Assembly (NCBI RefSeq): GCF_011397635.1
Contig: NC_064753.1
Coordinates: 25,506,322 to 25,570,321 of the forward strand
Source of the DNA: Epinephelus fuscoguttatus
Taxonomy: Eukaryota > Chordata > Actinopteri > Perciformes > Serranidae
Reading direction: 5' to 3'
Length of the DNA stretch: 64,000 nt
How positions within the stretch are numbered: position 1 is the first letter of the stretch; each line of letters opens with the position of its first letter. Below are positions 1 through 30,109 of this stretch, piece after piece. The position numbers were made by a program, and so were the translations under genes. The notes under the pieces are model-generated. The model had not been told where the DNA came from, did no database searches, and saw nothing but the letters and a program-made list of their open reading frames with translations.

Positions 1-917
1 GTTACAGCTTCACAAATGTGGATAGTTGCACATATAAAATGACATTTTTTTTCAACTTCAGGCTCTGTTAAGTTATGATGGGCATTTCTCATTATATTTG
101 GCATATTGTAAAGTCAATCAGTTGATTGAAAAAAAAAGACAATAATTAAGTAAAGGAGTGGTTCAACATTCTGGGAAATAAGGTTATTCCTGTTCTCACC
201 GAAAGTTAGATAAGAATATTAATATCACTCTCATGTCTGTACATGAAAATGGGGCGTGGAATTACAGGTGAGAGCAACCAGAAAGCAAAGGGCTAGAGTT
301 GGCAGGCACTTAGCCTAGTTTAGCACAAAGACTGGAAACAGGGGGAAACAGTCAGCCTGACTTTGTCCAGAGTTTAACAATAAGCCTGATGTGCATCTCT
401 GAAGCTCACAGATAACATCTTGCGGGTTTAATCTGTACACAGACAGGACTATTATCTCTGTAAGGTTGCCAGGAAATGCCTGTGTCTGGCTGCTGGTTGC
501 CAAGAAGTAATAACAGCCATAACTGGTTGCTGGTTGTGTACACATTAAACAGACATGATAGATCACGTTAATTAGTGAGCTTTCGAGGTGTTGGTAGGAG
601 TATTTTTTTTTTTAACTTTGGACAGAGCCAGGCTGGCTGTTTCCCCTGATTATAATATTTATGCTAAGCTAAGATAAGCATCTCCTGGCTGTGTCTCCAT
701 ATTTAACACAGATATCAAAGTGGTAATGAAATATAAGACATTGAAAGTTATTGTTTCCTATACTTTCCTGAATAGTGAATACAAAGATGAAGACCAGGAT
801 AAATATATATATATTATATATATATATACACACACACACACATAAATATAGACATCAGTGAGTTTGTATTGGCTATATATATTGTGTATAGAGTACTGAT
901 CCCTCTCTTCGTCTCAC
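1..917 (-). other. abcb10: abcb10 intron 2 (partial)
   Basis: AT-rich, non-coding. It should be intron between exon 2 and an exon 3 that starts with the QRIVNRL region; I could not find that exon here. It contains an (AT)n(AC)n dinucleotide tract at about 801-842. The 83-codon open frame at 315-566 on the minus strand has no recognisable similarity. Confidence 0.7.
801..842. repeat. (AT)n-(AC)n microsatellite
   Basis: An AT dinucleotide run interrupted once and then passing into an AC run. Confidence 0.9.
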
Positions 918-1124
918 CCGAGGTCTGCATGAGGTAGACTCTGGCAGCATTGGCTGCCCCGCCACACAGGAACACTCCCGTCAGCATGATACATAATGAT
1001 GTCAGGGAGGCTGTCATCGTCTCTGTGTCTGCTCCAGTAGTGTAAATGGTGTCAATCACTTTACCCAGGAAGAAGGGAGCTGACATCGTTACTGCACTGG
1101 AGACAGTCAGGAAGCCCACGGCAG
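918..1124 (-). CDS. abcb10: abcb10 coding exon 2 (first transmembrane segments)
   Basis: The exon is 207 bp, in phase 1 at both ends. The acceptor is tctgcttcag on the minus strand, just right of 1124. The donor is gtgagac beginning at 917. It encodes [10 protein letters not shown], then [14 protein letters not shown], a short loop, and a second hydrophobic stretch ending [12 protein letters not shown]. This corresponds to TM1-TM2 of the ABCB10 membrane domain. Confidence 0.94.
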
Positions 1125-3152
1125 CTGAAGCAGAGACAGGAAAAGACAGAAAACTTAATCTATACCAAATTATTGTAGAAAGCAAAACCCATGGCTACAA
1201 TTTATGAAAGGATGTTTTAACTCTATATTCTGAAGGGGTTATCCAGGAGGGAAATTCAGTTGTTGGAGCAACACAAGGACATAAATAAGTGCAGAGAAGA
1301 ATAGAAAGTAACAGAGAAAAATAATGAGTACATGAACTAAAATAAGAATAGAAAGGGACAGTGGTGTGTTTAATGGCAGCAGAATCAAAAGGTCTATGTA
1401 CTCAAAGGTCATTCTTTCATTCATTTTTTGTAGCTACTTATCCTGTTGGAGGTCATGGGGGGACTGAAGCCTATCCATGGAACATAGCCAGCTGACACTG
1501 GGCAAGAGGCAGGGTACACCCTGGACAGGTCGCCAGACTATCACAGGGCTGACACATAGAGACAGACAACCATTCACACTCACATTCACACCTACAGGCA
1601 ATTTAGAGTCACCAGATATTATGGGAGGAAGCCGGAGTATCTGGAGAAAACCCACGCTGACATGGGAGTTCAAACCTCCTACCCTGGGTACCCTGAGGCT
1701 TCTTGCTGTGAGCCTACAATGCTAACCACTGCACCACCATGCCGCCAAAGTACTCAAAGTTTCTATTAGTATGATAGACTATGGTGCAAGACTCAATGTA
1801 ACATATATATGGTGATATAGAATGGGATATGAGACACAGTATAATGTGTAGTAGTTTAGTAATATAGTACAGCAACTTAACATGGTATGTGGTAAAACAC
1901 AGCGTGAATACTTTCACAGTGCTGTCCAGATAAACATCACAAACAGCCGAGAGCAGACATACATGACAGACCAGACATGATTTGACTTGATATGAAAGTT
2001 TCTTATCTGGGGAACCTGTCTCCAAGCAAGGTCACCTCGGGGTATGATTCAAGTCACAGCCTTCAAAGAATCATATGGGAGGGACTCAGAGGGTTCAAAT
2101 AATGCTACTGTCCTCAAGGCAAGATACAGTGAGGCTTCCTGTTGCTACTGATTAGAAAAAATTCTTTTTTCATTTCTTTTTCAATTTCATTTCTCTTTTG
2201 CTTATACTTTTAGTTCATGCTGCTGTGGTTTTGCACTTCCTCACACACGGGAGACAACAACTGTAATCAAAGTATTCCTCTGGTGTTGTAATGGAGAATG
2301 ATGCTGCGGAAACATGGCTACGTGCAGATTCCCTTCTAAATTTAGGCGGGGCGCAGGCTATCACATCCAGTGAAGGAAGGAAAAGATAAGAGAGCATCTG
2401 CACAGTGGATAAAACCTTCATTGGACTGACCACAGTGTGTGTAGTATAGAGTATATCCTCTTCATGGCAGCCCAATAAAGTTTTGAGAGTTCTGAGTCAG
2501 TGTGCTTTAACTTTCACTATTTCCTATAATAAAAAAAAACATCATAATAAGTAAAGTGAAAGCTTTTTAACAATAGGACACCTTTTTATTCTCTTGTAAG
2601 GGAAGTACCTAAAGGCTAGGCTGTCAGTGATCACTGGAGATGTGTTGTGGATGCATAGACCTTCTTTGGTCATGGATATGTTGAGGCAAGGGGACTCTCA
2701 GTATACACACCTGCCAATCTCCATCTCTCAGGGTGAGCGAGTCGTAGTATCCTCTTAACATCCTCCCGCGGGGGGACCGTGATGGGTGTCTGGTCTCTCT
2801 CCGTGTCCGTCTGGGTCTTCACTGACCCGGCAGGTGTGGGTGTGGAGGCGGCTGAAGAGCTGGCAAAGGCAACAGGTGTGTGTATGACTGTCCGTACTGT
2901 CGGTGTGTGTGAGCAGAGTATGGAGAGACCTCTGAGTGGACTGCAGGGCAGGATAGAGACACAGGGTGAGGACAGGGGGAAGGAGAGGGTCGGATGGAGG
3001 GATGACTTGACCCCGGTTGACTGTCTCTTCCTCCGGAGGGCAGCGGAAGGAGTGAGCCGGTGCTGCAGCCATAACATCCTCTGCTGCGTTAGCTTCAGCT
3101 TGGACAGGTGAACTCCATGCGAGCACCTTGACATGCGAATTAAAAGCCGCAT
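918..3152 (-). CDS. abcb10: abcb10, 5' part (exons 1-2): mitochondrial ABC transporter, partial gene
   Basis: This is the 5' end of ABCB10, a half-size ABC transporter of the mitochondrial inner membrane linked to haem biosynthesis and oxidative-stress protection. Two exons are visible on the minus strand: exon 1 at 3152-2711 and exon 2 at 1124-918. They join in phase 1 so that exon 1 ending ...RWRLA continues as [10 protein letters not shown], the family's characteristic start of the first transmembrane segment. Exon 2 ends at ...VYLMQTSG, where the family continues with QRIVNRL. The joined piece is about 216 residues. The first ~100 residues are rich in Arg/Ser and poor in acidic residues, as expected for a mitochondrial presequence. 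The remaining transmembrane segments and the nucleotide-binding domain (Walker A/B, signature) must lie left of position 1. The gene is divergent to urb2. Identity is based on clear recall of the vertebrate protein; the choice of first Met is inferred. Confidence 0.93.
1125..2710 (-). other. abcb10: abcb10 intron 1
   Basis: GT-AG intron of 1,586 bp. It holds a complete SINE-like retroposon at 1408-1749 with its target-site duplication. The rest shows no coding potential. Confidence 0.85.
1408..1749 (-). mobile_element. tRNA-headed SINE-like retroposon, full length, with 10-bp target-site duplication
   Basis: Read on the minus strand it begins GGCGGCATGGTGGTGCAGTG, has a pol III B-box-like GGTTTGAACTCCC, a conserved body containing GTGTGAATGTGAGTGTGAA, and a tail made of ATGAATGAAAGAATG. 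The 10-mer gtactcaaag occurs on both sides, at 1398-1407 and 1750-1759, as a perfect target-site duplication. That is the hallmark of target-primed insertion. A second, 5'-truncated copy lies at 27364-27640. I recognise the body as a common teleost repeat, but the family name needs a Repbase/Dfam search. The tetranucleotide-like tail suggests mobilisation by an RTE-type LINE (inference). Confidence 0.85.
2711..3152 (-). CDS. abcb10: abcb10 coding exon 1 (mitochondrial targeting region)
   Basis: The open frame starts at an ATG at 3152 with A at -3 and C at +4. It runs 147 codons plus one base to a GT donor (cag|gtgtgt on the minus strand) at 2710. The start contains several Met (residues 1, 7 and 26), so a slightly shorter start is possible. 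The sequence is Arg/Ser/Thr-rich, typical of a cleaved presequence, and ends in [16 protein letters not shown] just before the first membrane span. The 110-codon open frame on the opposite strand (2779-3111) is a shadow of this exon. Confidence 0.9.
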
Positions 3153-3490
3153 TGTCCGAGTTGTGTTGATATTAGCTTAACAAAAGGCAAAAGAGATATA
3201 AGTATGTTCCTCAGTGGTCAGTCAGAGTCAGTAACTGATGGTGTCGAGGTGTTTCTTGCTGAGTAAATCCACTCGTGTAAACATGTTTAGCCCCCCAGCC
3301 GTTAGGTCTTCACACCGTATCCACAGCCGAGCAGTTGTGGAGCTTCTTGCCGCCACATTGTTGAGTTTAGACCGTTAATTGTCCGTTTTATCTGCGCCTG
3401 ACAGCCGCCGTCACCCCGTTTATCTCTTATCACCGAGCAGCTAACAACACCCAGCCTGTCACTGTCATCTGTCGCGGCTCAATATCTGCC
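3153..3490 (-). promoter_or_regulatory. abcb10: abcb10 5' UTR / promoter region
   Basis: Immediately upstream of the abcb10 ATG the sequence turns GC- and CpG-richer than its surroundings (for example gacagccgccgtcaccccg near 3400). No TATA box is evident. This is the expected position of a CpG-type housekeeping promoter. The transcription start cannot be placed from sequence alone. Confidence 0.5.
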
Positions 3491-3997
3491 TGACAGGCGG
3501 GTGAAGTGTAAACACAAGCTACCGGAGACCGACTGACCGCAAACGCACCGTGAGAACTGCAACTTATTTACCTGGAGAGAGTTTAACAGGGTGGAAACAC
3601 GAAAGGTGACCCTGGTTTGGTTCTTATGTACTACACACACATACCATTCCTCCTCCTCCGCCTCCTCGGTGAATTCAATGGCTGATGATACAGGCAAACT
3701 TTCCCAGACAAAACCAAGCAAACCCAGATCGTCTATACCAAGCCTTAAGGGACTGTTCCTTACTCGTGAGGGGCTGGAGGGGATGGTGAAAAGAGGAGGA
3801 AGCATGTCAAATTTTTTTTTTACGCACCCAGGAGGGATATATGTTTTTTATTTTGGCTTGGGGAGGGACATACAAATTTAAATGGTTGTATTTTGTATTT
3901 ATTTTACAGATGATTTTTAAAGAAAACATGCCTTTCAATCCCACAGGGTTTGTAAGCCATGTTTTCTTTAAAAATCGCCGATCACACAGAAAGCGTT

Positions 3998-4395
3998 TTC
4001 CATCCATCTGTCCATTCATTTTCATCTGTTTATCCGAGGCTGGGTAACAGGGGCAGCAGGTTGAGCAAAGCACCCCAGACGTCCCTCTCCCCAGCAACAC
4101 TTTCCAGCTCCTCCTGGGGGACCCCATGGCATTCCCAGGCCAGATGAGACTTGTAATACCTCTAGTGTGTTCTGGGTCTGTCCTGCGGCCTCCGACCAGT
4201 GGCACGTGCCTGAAACACCTCCAGCAGGAGGCACCCAGGAGGCATCCTGATGAGATACCCAAACCACCTCAACTGACCCCTTTCAACACGAACAAGCAGT
4301 GGTTCTACTCCAAGTTCCCTCCGGATATCTCTAAGGCTGAGCCCAGCCACCCTTCGGAGGAAACGCCATCTGTATAATTGGGGCCTAAATGGAGC
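3998..4395 (-). mobile_element. Non-LTR retrotransposon (LINE) 3' fragment, 5'-truncated
   Basis: The minus strand encodes the C-terminal end of a LINE reverse-transcriptase protein: RRVAGLSLRD, then RWFGYLIRMPPG, then GRRPQDRPRTH. It then shifts frame into WGPPGGAGKCCWGEG and related residues. The 3' end has the GGATAAACAGATGAA-type tail and a short ATGGATGG run at 4001-4020. I recognise this as a very common teleost LINE terminus. It is a dead copy: it lacks the rest of the ORF and is frameshifted. The clade is not assigned with confidence. Confidence 0.85.
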
Positions 4396-4412
4396 AACAT
4401 CAAGCCCAAAAG

Positions 4413-4510
4413 GTAGATTGTGTGCCCCACATAGGGTGAGTTCTTTGCAGCGGCTGGGGTTCGAATCCAATCTGCAGCCCTTTGCTGCATGTCATCCTGT
4501 AACAGGGTAG
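4413..4510 (+). mobile_element. tRNA-headed SINE fragment
   Basis: Contains GTGTGCCCCACATA, a B-box-like ggttcgaatcc at about 4458-4468, and the body CCCTTTGCTGCATGTCATCC, as in a widespread teleost SINE. The 3' part is truncated. A longer relative lies at 29911-30088. It is not a functional tRNA gene: no cloverleaf can be folded downstream of the B-box. Confidence 0.75.
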
Positions 4511-4598
4511 ACTGTATTGGCACCTTTATCTTATCTGACCTTTAGTCTAGTGGCACTGATTAGGTGTGGTTTGTGTGTGCAGTGGTGTTGTCTGTCCG

Positions 4599-4803
4599 CC
4601 AATCCCAAATGGATCCCTTACAGACTCACTGACTCAAGTCCTAAGCCCTTACAGACCTAGGACCAATTCCATTTCTTCAACGGAACCAAAACCAAGGGGA
4701 AGGGCCAAGACAAGGGCTAAGGGGAAGAAATGGAATTGGTCCTAGGTCTGTAAGGGCTTATGGATTGAGTCAACGAGTCTGTAAGGGATCCATTTGGGAT
4801 TGG
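4599..4803. mobile_element. Foldback / MITE-like palindrome, 79-bp arms
   Basis: Arm 4599-4677 and arm 4725-4803 are reverse complements with 5 mismatches in 79 (about 94%). They are separated by a 47-bp loop that is purine-rich. Each arm carries two internal copies of CCCTTACAGAC. Transcribed RNA would form a long hairpin. No target-site duplication is obvious. It is most likely a miniature inverted-repeat element. Confidence 0.85.
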
Positions 4804-4805
4804 GG

Positions 4806-4842
4806 GTGTGAGTGTGTGTGTGTGTGTGGGTGGGTGGGTGGA
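4806..4842. repeat. (GT)n-(GGGT)n simple repeat
   Basis: A GT run passing into gggtgggtgggtgg, directly abutting the foldback arm. Confidence 0.9.
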
Positions 4843-4951
4843 GGGACTTCACTTGCTGTGAGCCAATGGCTGTGGGGTGGTTACTGATTGAGGACAGGTG
4901 TGATTTAGGTGCTTCACTCCCTGGGGTACTTAAGCTGCAAGCTGCAAACAC

Positions 4952-4982
4952 TGCTCTCTCTCTCTCTCTCTCTCCCTCTCCT
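4952..4982. repeat. (TC)n microsatellite
   Basis: An uninterrupted CT/TC run followed by tctccctctcc. Confidence 0.9.
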
Positions 4983-5333
4983 TCTCTCTGTGCTTCTAAT
5001 CTGCAGGTATGTGCATGTTTAAGCGAACAGGCTTTTACCGTTGTGTTACACGTGAAGTTAACCATGTGAATGTTCAGGCCAAGGTCTCCCCATCATGCCG
5101 CAGCCTTAAGGCCAAGTTGCACCTCCAGAAAGGCCGACGAGTGATGCCGGCCTAGTGTACAGCAGCAAGCTGAAGTCAGCCATCAAGTAACAGGTACGTG
5201 TGACAGTGAAGAACAACTACAGAAGCAACCAACATGCAGTAAAAGTTGACCTTGGCCTGCTCTCCTCCTCCCCCTTTGTGAGTAAATAACTGACCACTCC
5301 CCAGCAAGAGATGATCTGATTTTAAAATGTGTA

Positions 5334-5339
5334 AATAAA
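5334..5339 (+). terminator. Possible polyadenylation signal AATAAA of an uncharacterised transcript
   Basis: AATAAA followed by a T-rich/GT-rich stretch (attgtgtttt...gcgtgttgtctttt). Upstream lies a donor-like ctgcag|gtatgtg at 5007. No coding frame goes with it, so this may be chance or a fossil of a mobile element. Confidence 0.3.
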
Positions 5340-6229
5340 ATTGTGTTTTAATCCTTTTTAAAAGCGTGTTGTCTTTTGTCTTTACATTACCAGGTGTCAA
5401 ACTGCATCTGCAGACCACTGCAAGTATTGCAGTAGGGGTATTATAATCCCGTCTCTATCCAGCTGTCCTTTTCAATAGAGGCAAAAAGTCTGAAGTCTTT
5501 TTTTTAAATGCCAAAATTACACCATTTTATCATAGCCACAATGTGTAAAAGCATAATTGTTAAATTTCAAATTTCTTGGACACGTGCAATGAACATTTCT
5601 ATCAGGAAAACAAACAAGCTCAGAGGTCAATGGCGATGTTTCATCAAGACCACTTTATTTTATGTCTCTCAAACTTTGGCCATAAATAAACAGTTTGCAC
5701 TAACCAGCCTGCATGAGTGAAAAACCAAGGCTTTTTTTTTCAGCTTCAGGATTTCATCTTCAACTTATAATTTAACTTTCAAACATCAAATGGTATGTTT
5801 TAAAGATCTAAAATGGACTAAAGTTGGAGAGAGGGTGATGCATTTCCTGCCAGTTACTCAGTGGCTCATGGAAAAATATCTGTAGCTTTGGTGTGGACTT
5901 AAAAAACAAAAACAAAGTCACACTCCAGCCACCCCTTTCTCTGATAAGTAGAGAACGGCCCCTAAGTGTGAATGAGTTGTGAAAAGTTTAAAGCAAAATC
6001 TATTATTAAATTTGTACCCAGAGAAACGAGAGATACTGTTGTTTTTTTAATCGTTTATAGAGACTGTTGTATATTGTATAACAATATGGTGACATGGGAT
6101 ATTAGCCAAATTATATTTTCGACGAACCGGTTTCTCGACGAATTTCGTGTTCATTTACTCTTAAGTTAACAGAAGTTATAATCATCAGAAAAACGTCCAT
6201 TAAATGTCATATTTTCGACCAGGATCTGT

Positions 6230-6400
6230 GGTGAGAGATAAGAAAAAGAGAGTTTTTTGCTGAGCCACCGTTACACCGCTACATCAAATCGACTCTCGAT
6301 TGCTTCTGCCTCGCCGGCAGGGTGAAAGTTGAAAGTTCACGACGTCTGATAACAGGAGACACGTGCAGGTTAAAAAGTCGTAAGTGTGATTAACCAAGCT
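6230..6400 (+). promoter_or_regulatory. urb2: Candidate urb2 promoter and non-coding exon 1
   Basis: A locally CpG-richer patch (ccaccgttacaccgctac, tgcctcgccggcagg, cacgacgtctg) ends in a good splice donor context, aagtc|gtaagtg, near 6379. The coding exon at 7533 is preceded by an acceptor at 7501-7502, so an upstream untranslated exon must exist, and this is the best candidate seen. Not proven. Confidence 0.4.
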
Positions 6401-7475
6401 TACATGAGTGCATGTAATTATCCTAAAACAAGGAGCATCAAAGCTCAGTGATAGTTAGCATACGTCAGGACGAGAAGCTGCTTCATATAAGCTAATACCG
6501 TTAGCAAGAACATGCTATGTAGCTAGCTGACGTTAGCTAGCTAACGTTAACTGATTGAGCTGTGTTAGACAGGCTTGAACAGACCTGAAAATGAAAAAAA
6601 TCTTAAACCTTTGCGTTTGACTTTTATCAGTCTCTTGTTGAAAATGTTTTGAGATTTGGTCGTATTTGTGGGTCTCAGGGTTGCCAACAAGATAGATGTG
6701 TTACTATATCAAGAATATATATCTGCTGTTGGTTGTTTTGGTTGGAATAAACTGTCTGATGACCACCTGTCACTAGTTTTCTATTTTCTCAGGCTTCATT
6801 ATGTCATGCATGTGTCTTCCTAGGGTTGTGATATTGACAAATGAAATAGTAGGCAAGCCACAAAAGCCCCTGACCCAACTCTTTACAGTAAGGTTATGGA
6901 AGAAAGCAAAGGAGAATCCAAGCAGATAGCTCCCATCCTCTCTTCAGCCAGTTTGAGCTCGTGAGCTCCAGGAGGCGCTATAGACTCTGTCTGACAACTA
7001 AACTTGTATTTAAGAAGTCCTTCATCTTATGTGCCATTAGTATCCTTAACTCAACAAAGTGACTGATGAGTTTTAAACCACAGGCAGACAAGGAGCTGAT
7101 TTAATGTGTTAAGTGTTTTGTGATGACCTTGTATGTTAGTTTTACTGACTGTCTGCTTTTTACTATGTGTTACACTTGTGTCTGGTGAGCCGAAGACAAA
7201 TTTCCACCCCTGGCGGGCAATAAATATATAAATAAATAAATATATTTTGTATTCTATTATATAGTCTCTTTTCTTGAATTTGCCTGTGGTTTTATGTGTG
7301 GTGAATGTGGATTCTTTACTGTTTTGGTTTCTATGGTCATATAAATATAGATTTCCTTACCCTCTTCATAAGGAGTACCTAATACTCATGTAGTTTATTA
7401 CTGTTAAATTAACTTTATGCTTAATCACCCCTGTATCTTTGCCCTATGTGTTGTGTTCCTTCCCTCTGACCTTGA

Positions 7476-26890
<19,415 letters not shown>

Positions 26891-27363
26891 TTTTTTTACA
26901 GCCTCACCTATTTCAATATTTAAATGGATCAAGCTGAACATAGTTTAAAGGAGGCACATCCTCAGGTGTGTTTATGACAGGACCCTCAGGCACTGACAAC
27001 ACATCAGTTGTATAACCTGATAAACAGTAACTGCTTATTTGTTGCGTGCAAACTTCAAAGCTGTTTACAAGTGGATCACTTTGCACTCTGTTCCTCTCAA
27101 CATACAGCACATGGTCGACTGTTACCTCTCACTGCAGCCATGACGACTGATGTGTAAAATACTGTGTTTATATTACAATTTAAAGATGGTTTAAGTTTAA
27201 ATATGCTTAACAGTGATTTGCTGAAGAAGATACAGATGAACGATTTCTATGTGATTGTTTTGTTTTTTTACCAGAACTTAATGATTTAACGTGTAATTTT
27301 AAATACAGAGCTGTCTCGAGCATGTTTTATTGTACTGTCATTTTTGATACTAGCATTGTTGTC

Positions 27364-27640
27364 TCAAAGCGAGAGGGTTCCTGGTTGAACCCTGTGTCGG
27401 CGTTGGTTTTCAGGGTTTACCTCAGCTTCCTCTCACAGTCCAAAGACACGCAGGGTAATCTCTGACTGTCCGTAGGTGTGAATGTGAGTGTGAATGGTTG
27501 TCTGTCTCTATGTGTCAGCCCTGTGATAGCCTGGTGACCTGTCCAGGTTGTACCCCGCCTCTCGCCCAATGTCAGCTGAGATAGGCCCCAGCCCCCAGCA
27601 ACCCATAACAGGATAAGCAGTTATGGAAAATGAATGAATA
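27364..27640 (+). mobile_element. SINE-like retroposon, second copy, 5'-diverged
   Basis: Same family as 1408-1749, in plus orientation: gtgtgaatgtgagtgtgaat, ctctatgtgtcagccctgtg and a tail ggaaaatgaatgaata. The tRNA-like head is degraded. No target duplication noticed. Confidence 0.85.
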
Positions 27641-28279
27641 TATTTTGTGTGCATTTTTGACGTTATTCAATGAGCACAGATAGTAGAAGATCACACAGGA
27701 ACTGTACGAGGATTCAGGTGGTATCCAGCTTTTAGACTGCCATGTCCACTGTGACAACTCCACAGTGTTATTGTTTTGGCTGGAGTATTTCTAATGTGCT
27801 TTCTTTACACAAGACAAGGCACAAATGAAAAATAATACACTCATAGATGTGTTATTGTAAAATAACAGAGAGAATTGGTTTTATGGAACCTCCAAGACTG
27901 GATGGGTTCAGGGCCATTATGAAACTCATTTTAAAGGAACTGGTGTAAGAGTTGCTATTGTTTCTAATATGACAACTGTCGTTTATGCACGCTGATTTCA
28001 AGAAAACATTTCTGTGAGTATTTTAAGCTGCTGCAGCAGGGCAGTAACTGTTTGGATTTCCTCTACATGCTTCATCTAAAAAACAAAGAAAGACAAACCC
28101 TCAGGTGGAGTGTTGTTATTAAAACAGGATATTTGTCTAAAAATCTCTCCTATTTTCAAGTGACGGTAAATAAAAACCTATTGCAAACATGATATTGTGC
28201 CACATCCTGGGAGAAACACTGTCATCCTGAAAGCTGGTCGCTTTATGTTCAGACTGACACTACTACTGTACTGTAAATA

Positions 28280-28560
28280 TCTGACATGAGCATCAAAGAA
28301 ATAAATGTATGAATTAATACATAAATAATAAAGAAATAAATGCAGAGGTTCGAACCTTCTGCTTCATCAATATACAGGCACAGAAATACTTAAATAAATG
28401 TAGTTGTACAAAATATATGGATACATTAAATTATCATTTTTTATTTATGCATTAATCTATGTTTGTATTTGTTTCAACATTTATTCGTTCATGTATCATT
28501 TTATTTATTTTATTTTTTGTTTGTTTATTCTTGTATTTATTTATACATTTATTTATTGAT
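28280..28560. repeat. AAATAAAT / ATTTATTT inverted low-complexity repeat
   Basis: An A-rich AAATAAATG stretch (28290-28345) is mirrored by a T-rich ATTTATTTAT stretch (28440-28560), giving an imperfect palindrome. Probably a degraded MITE. Confidence 0.55.
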
Positions 28561-28594
28561 GCTTAAGCCATTTTATTTTTCTCGGAAGATTGGC

Positions 28595-28845
28595 GGTATG
28601 ATCCCTGGCTCCTCCAGCCCGCATGTCGAAGTATCCTTGAGCAAGATACTGAACCCCAAATTGCTCCCCATGGCTGTTCCATTGGTGTTTGTGTGTTAAT
28701 GGATACTGTGTAGCAGTTGGCACTCTGTATGGTAGCCTCGGCCACTAGTGTGTGAATGTGTGTGTGAATGGGTGAGTGTGACTTAAAAGTGCTTTGAATG
28801 ATCAGAAGATTAGAAGAGCTCCACACAAGTGCAGTCCATCACCAA
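28595..28845 (+). mobile_element. SINE with teleost core (TCCTTGAGCAAGATACTGAAC)
   Basis: The segments tatccttgagcaagatactg, ccccaaattgctcccc, tgtgtgaatgggtgagtgtg and aaagtgctttgaatgatc form the conserved core and tail of a widely spread fish SINE. The head is degraded. Confidence 0.7.
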
Positions 28846-29910
28846 TATATCCTTTATAATGTTGTGGTAATTAAGGTTTTGATAAGACTAGCTGAAAACT
28901 CAGGTGACAATGTTTCACCTCAAGGTTTATGCAAATGCTTTGAAATATAGAAAAATATTAATTTAACAGAAGAATATCAAAGCAAAGTTCAACAAATTGG
29001 AAGACTGTTTATAAAACCTTGCTTCCTCAAAGAGTCTTTTTACTTCAGTAAAAGCTTCACAAATGAGGCATTTAGCTGAGCACACCTTCCCAGCTCTCCT
29101 GCAGCAGCTCTCAGAAATGTTGGATGCTTTTTTTGGTCCTGATTCACATGTCCTCTTGTCTGTTTGTTCCATAAAAAACTCTGTAGGACTGATCTCTGAA
29201 GACTGAAGGTCTCACTCTCTTTCTTTACCAGTCTGTACAGAAAATGGAGGCTCTGTTTCAGGGTTAGTCACCAAGTCATGAAAAACAGCAGTGTACTCGT
29301 TACTGACTAAAAAAAGAATGTGTAAAGGGATGTTGTGGCATTCTGTAGTGCCGCTATGTATGTAGGATACACAGCAAAAGCACTCACACAGCTTTCAGTT
29401 ACATGTAACATTTTGTGAAATTTTTAATGCCTGTGTGAAATCTGTGTTACATTGCATTCATCACGTAAAAGGTTCAGTGCTATAAAACTGTCTGCTATCT
29501 AAAATCACTCCTCACCAGATGCTCTCTAGGCTGATGGAGGTCCCATTTAGGAAATGCATCAGTACACAGCACTCTGTGCAATATTCATTCAATACTATCA
29601 AGCTAAAATACTGTATACTAGTCCATACCCACTGAGTGCACAGTTGCCCACATACAGTTTCACATGGCATATGTTTGGGATACAGGTCATAGGAAATAGC
29701 AGATTAAATAATCAACTGAACCCATTAAGAAGAGAAATGTATTCAGACAGAGTTTTTGTGAATTTGATAGTACGATCACTTAATAGAAAGAACAGTAGTA
29801 CCACTGCCAATAGTGGGATAGTTAGTGGGCTAAAACTGTACATTAGTAGTTGAGGTAGCACGTTGAAAGGCAGATAGTTAAAGTGTTTATATGTTGTATT
29901 GACTTAAAAG

Positions 29911-30088
29911 TGGGGCGCACTGGTAGTTCACATGCGAAAGGTGTGGCTAGCCCTTGTTGCAGCGGTGGGGGTTGAAATCTGGCCTTCGTTCTTTGCTGCA
30001 TGTCTTCCTTACTCTCTCTCTCCCATCCTTGCTGTCATGCTTCACTGTCCTGTCAAATATAGGCAAAATCCCCCCCCCCAAAAAAACA
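29911..30088 (+). mobile_element. tRNA-headed SINE copy
   Basis: tggggcgcactggtagttca head, gggggttgaaatctgg (mutated B-box), ctttgctgcatgtcttcc body, ctgtcaaatataggcaaaat tail and a C/A homopolymer end. Same family as 4413-4510. Confidence 0.75.
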
Positions 30089-30109
30089 GGTTTAGTAAAA
30101 ATCGATATG

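Noticed and set aside
2779..3111. 110-codon plus-strand frame
   Set aside because: Antisense shadow of abcb10 exon 1.
3591..3881. 96-codon plus-strand frame with MADDTGKLSQTKPSKP
   Set aside because: Plausible-looking composition, but no recognised family, no clear donor or acceptor, and it ends in a T-rich run. Left as unsupported.
4440..4510. Possible tRNA gene (ggttcgaatcc box)
   Set aside because: Only a B-box-like motif in a SINE; no cloverleaf or acceptor stem.
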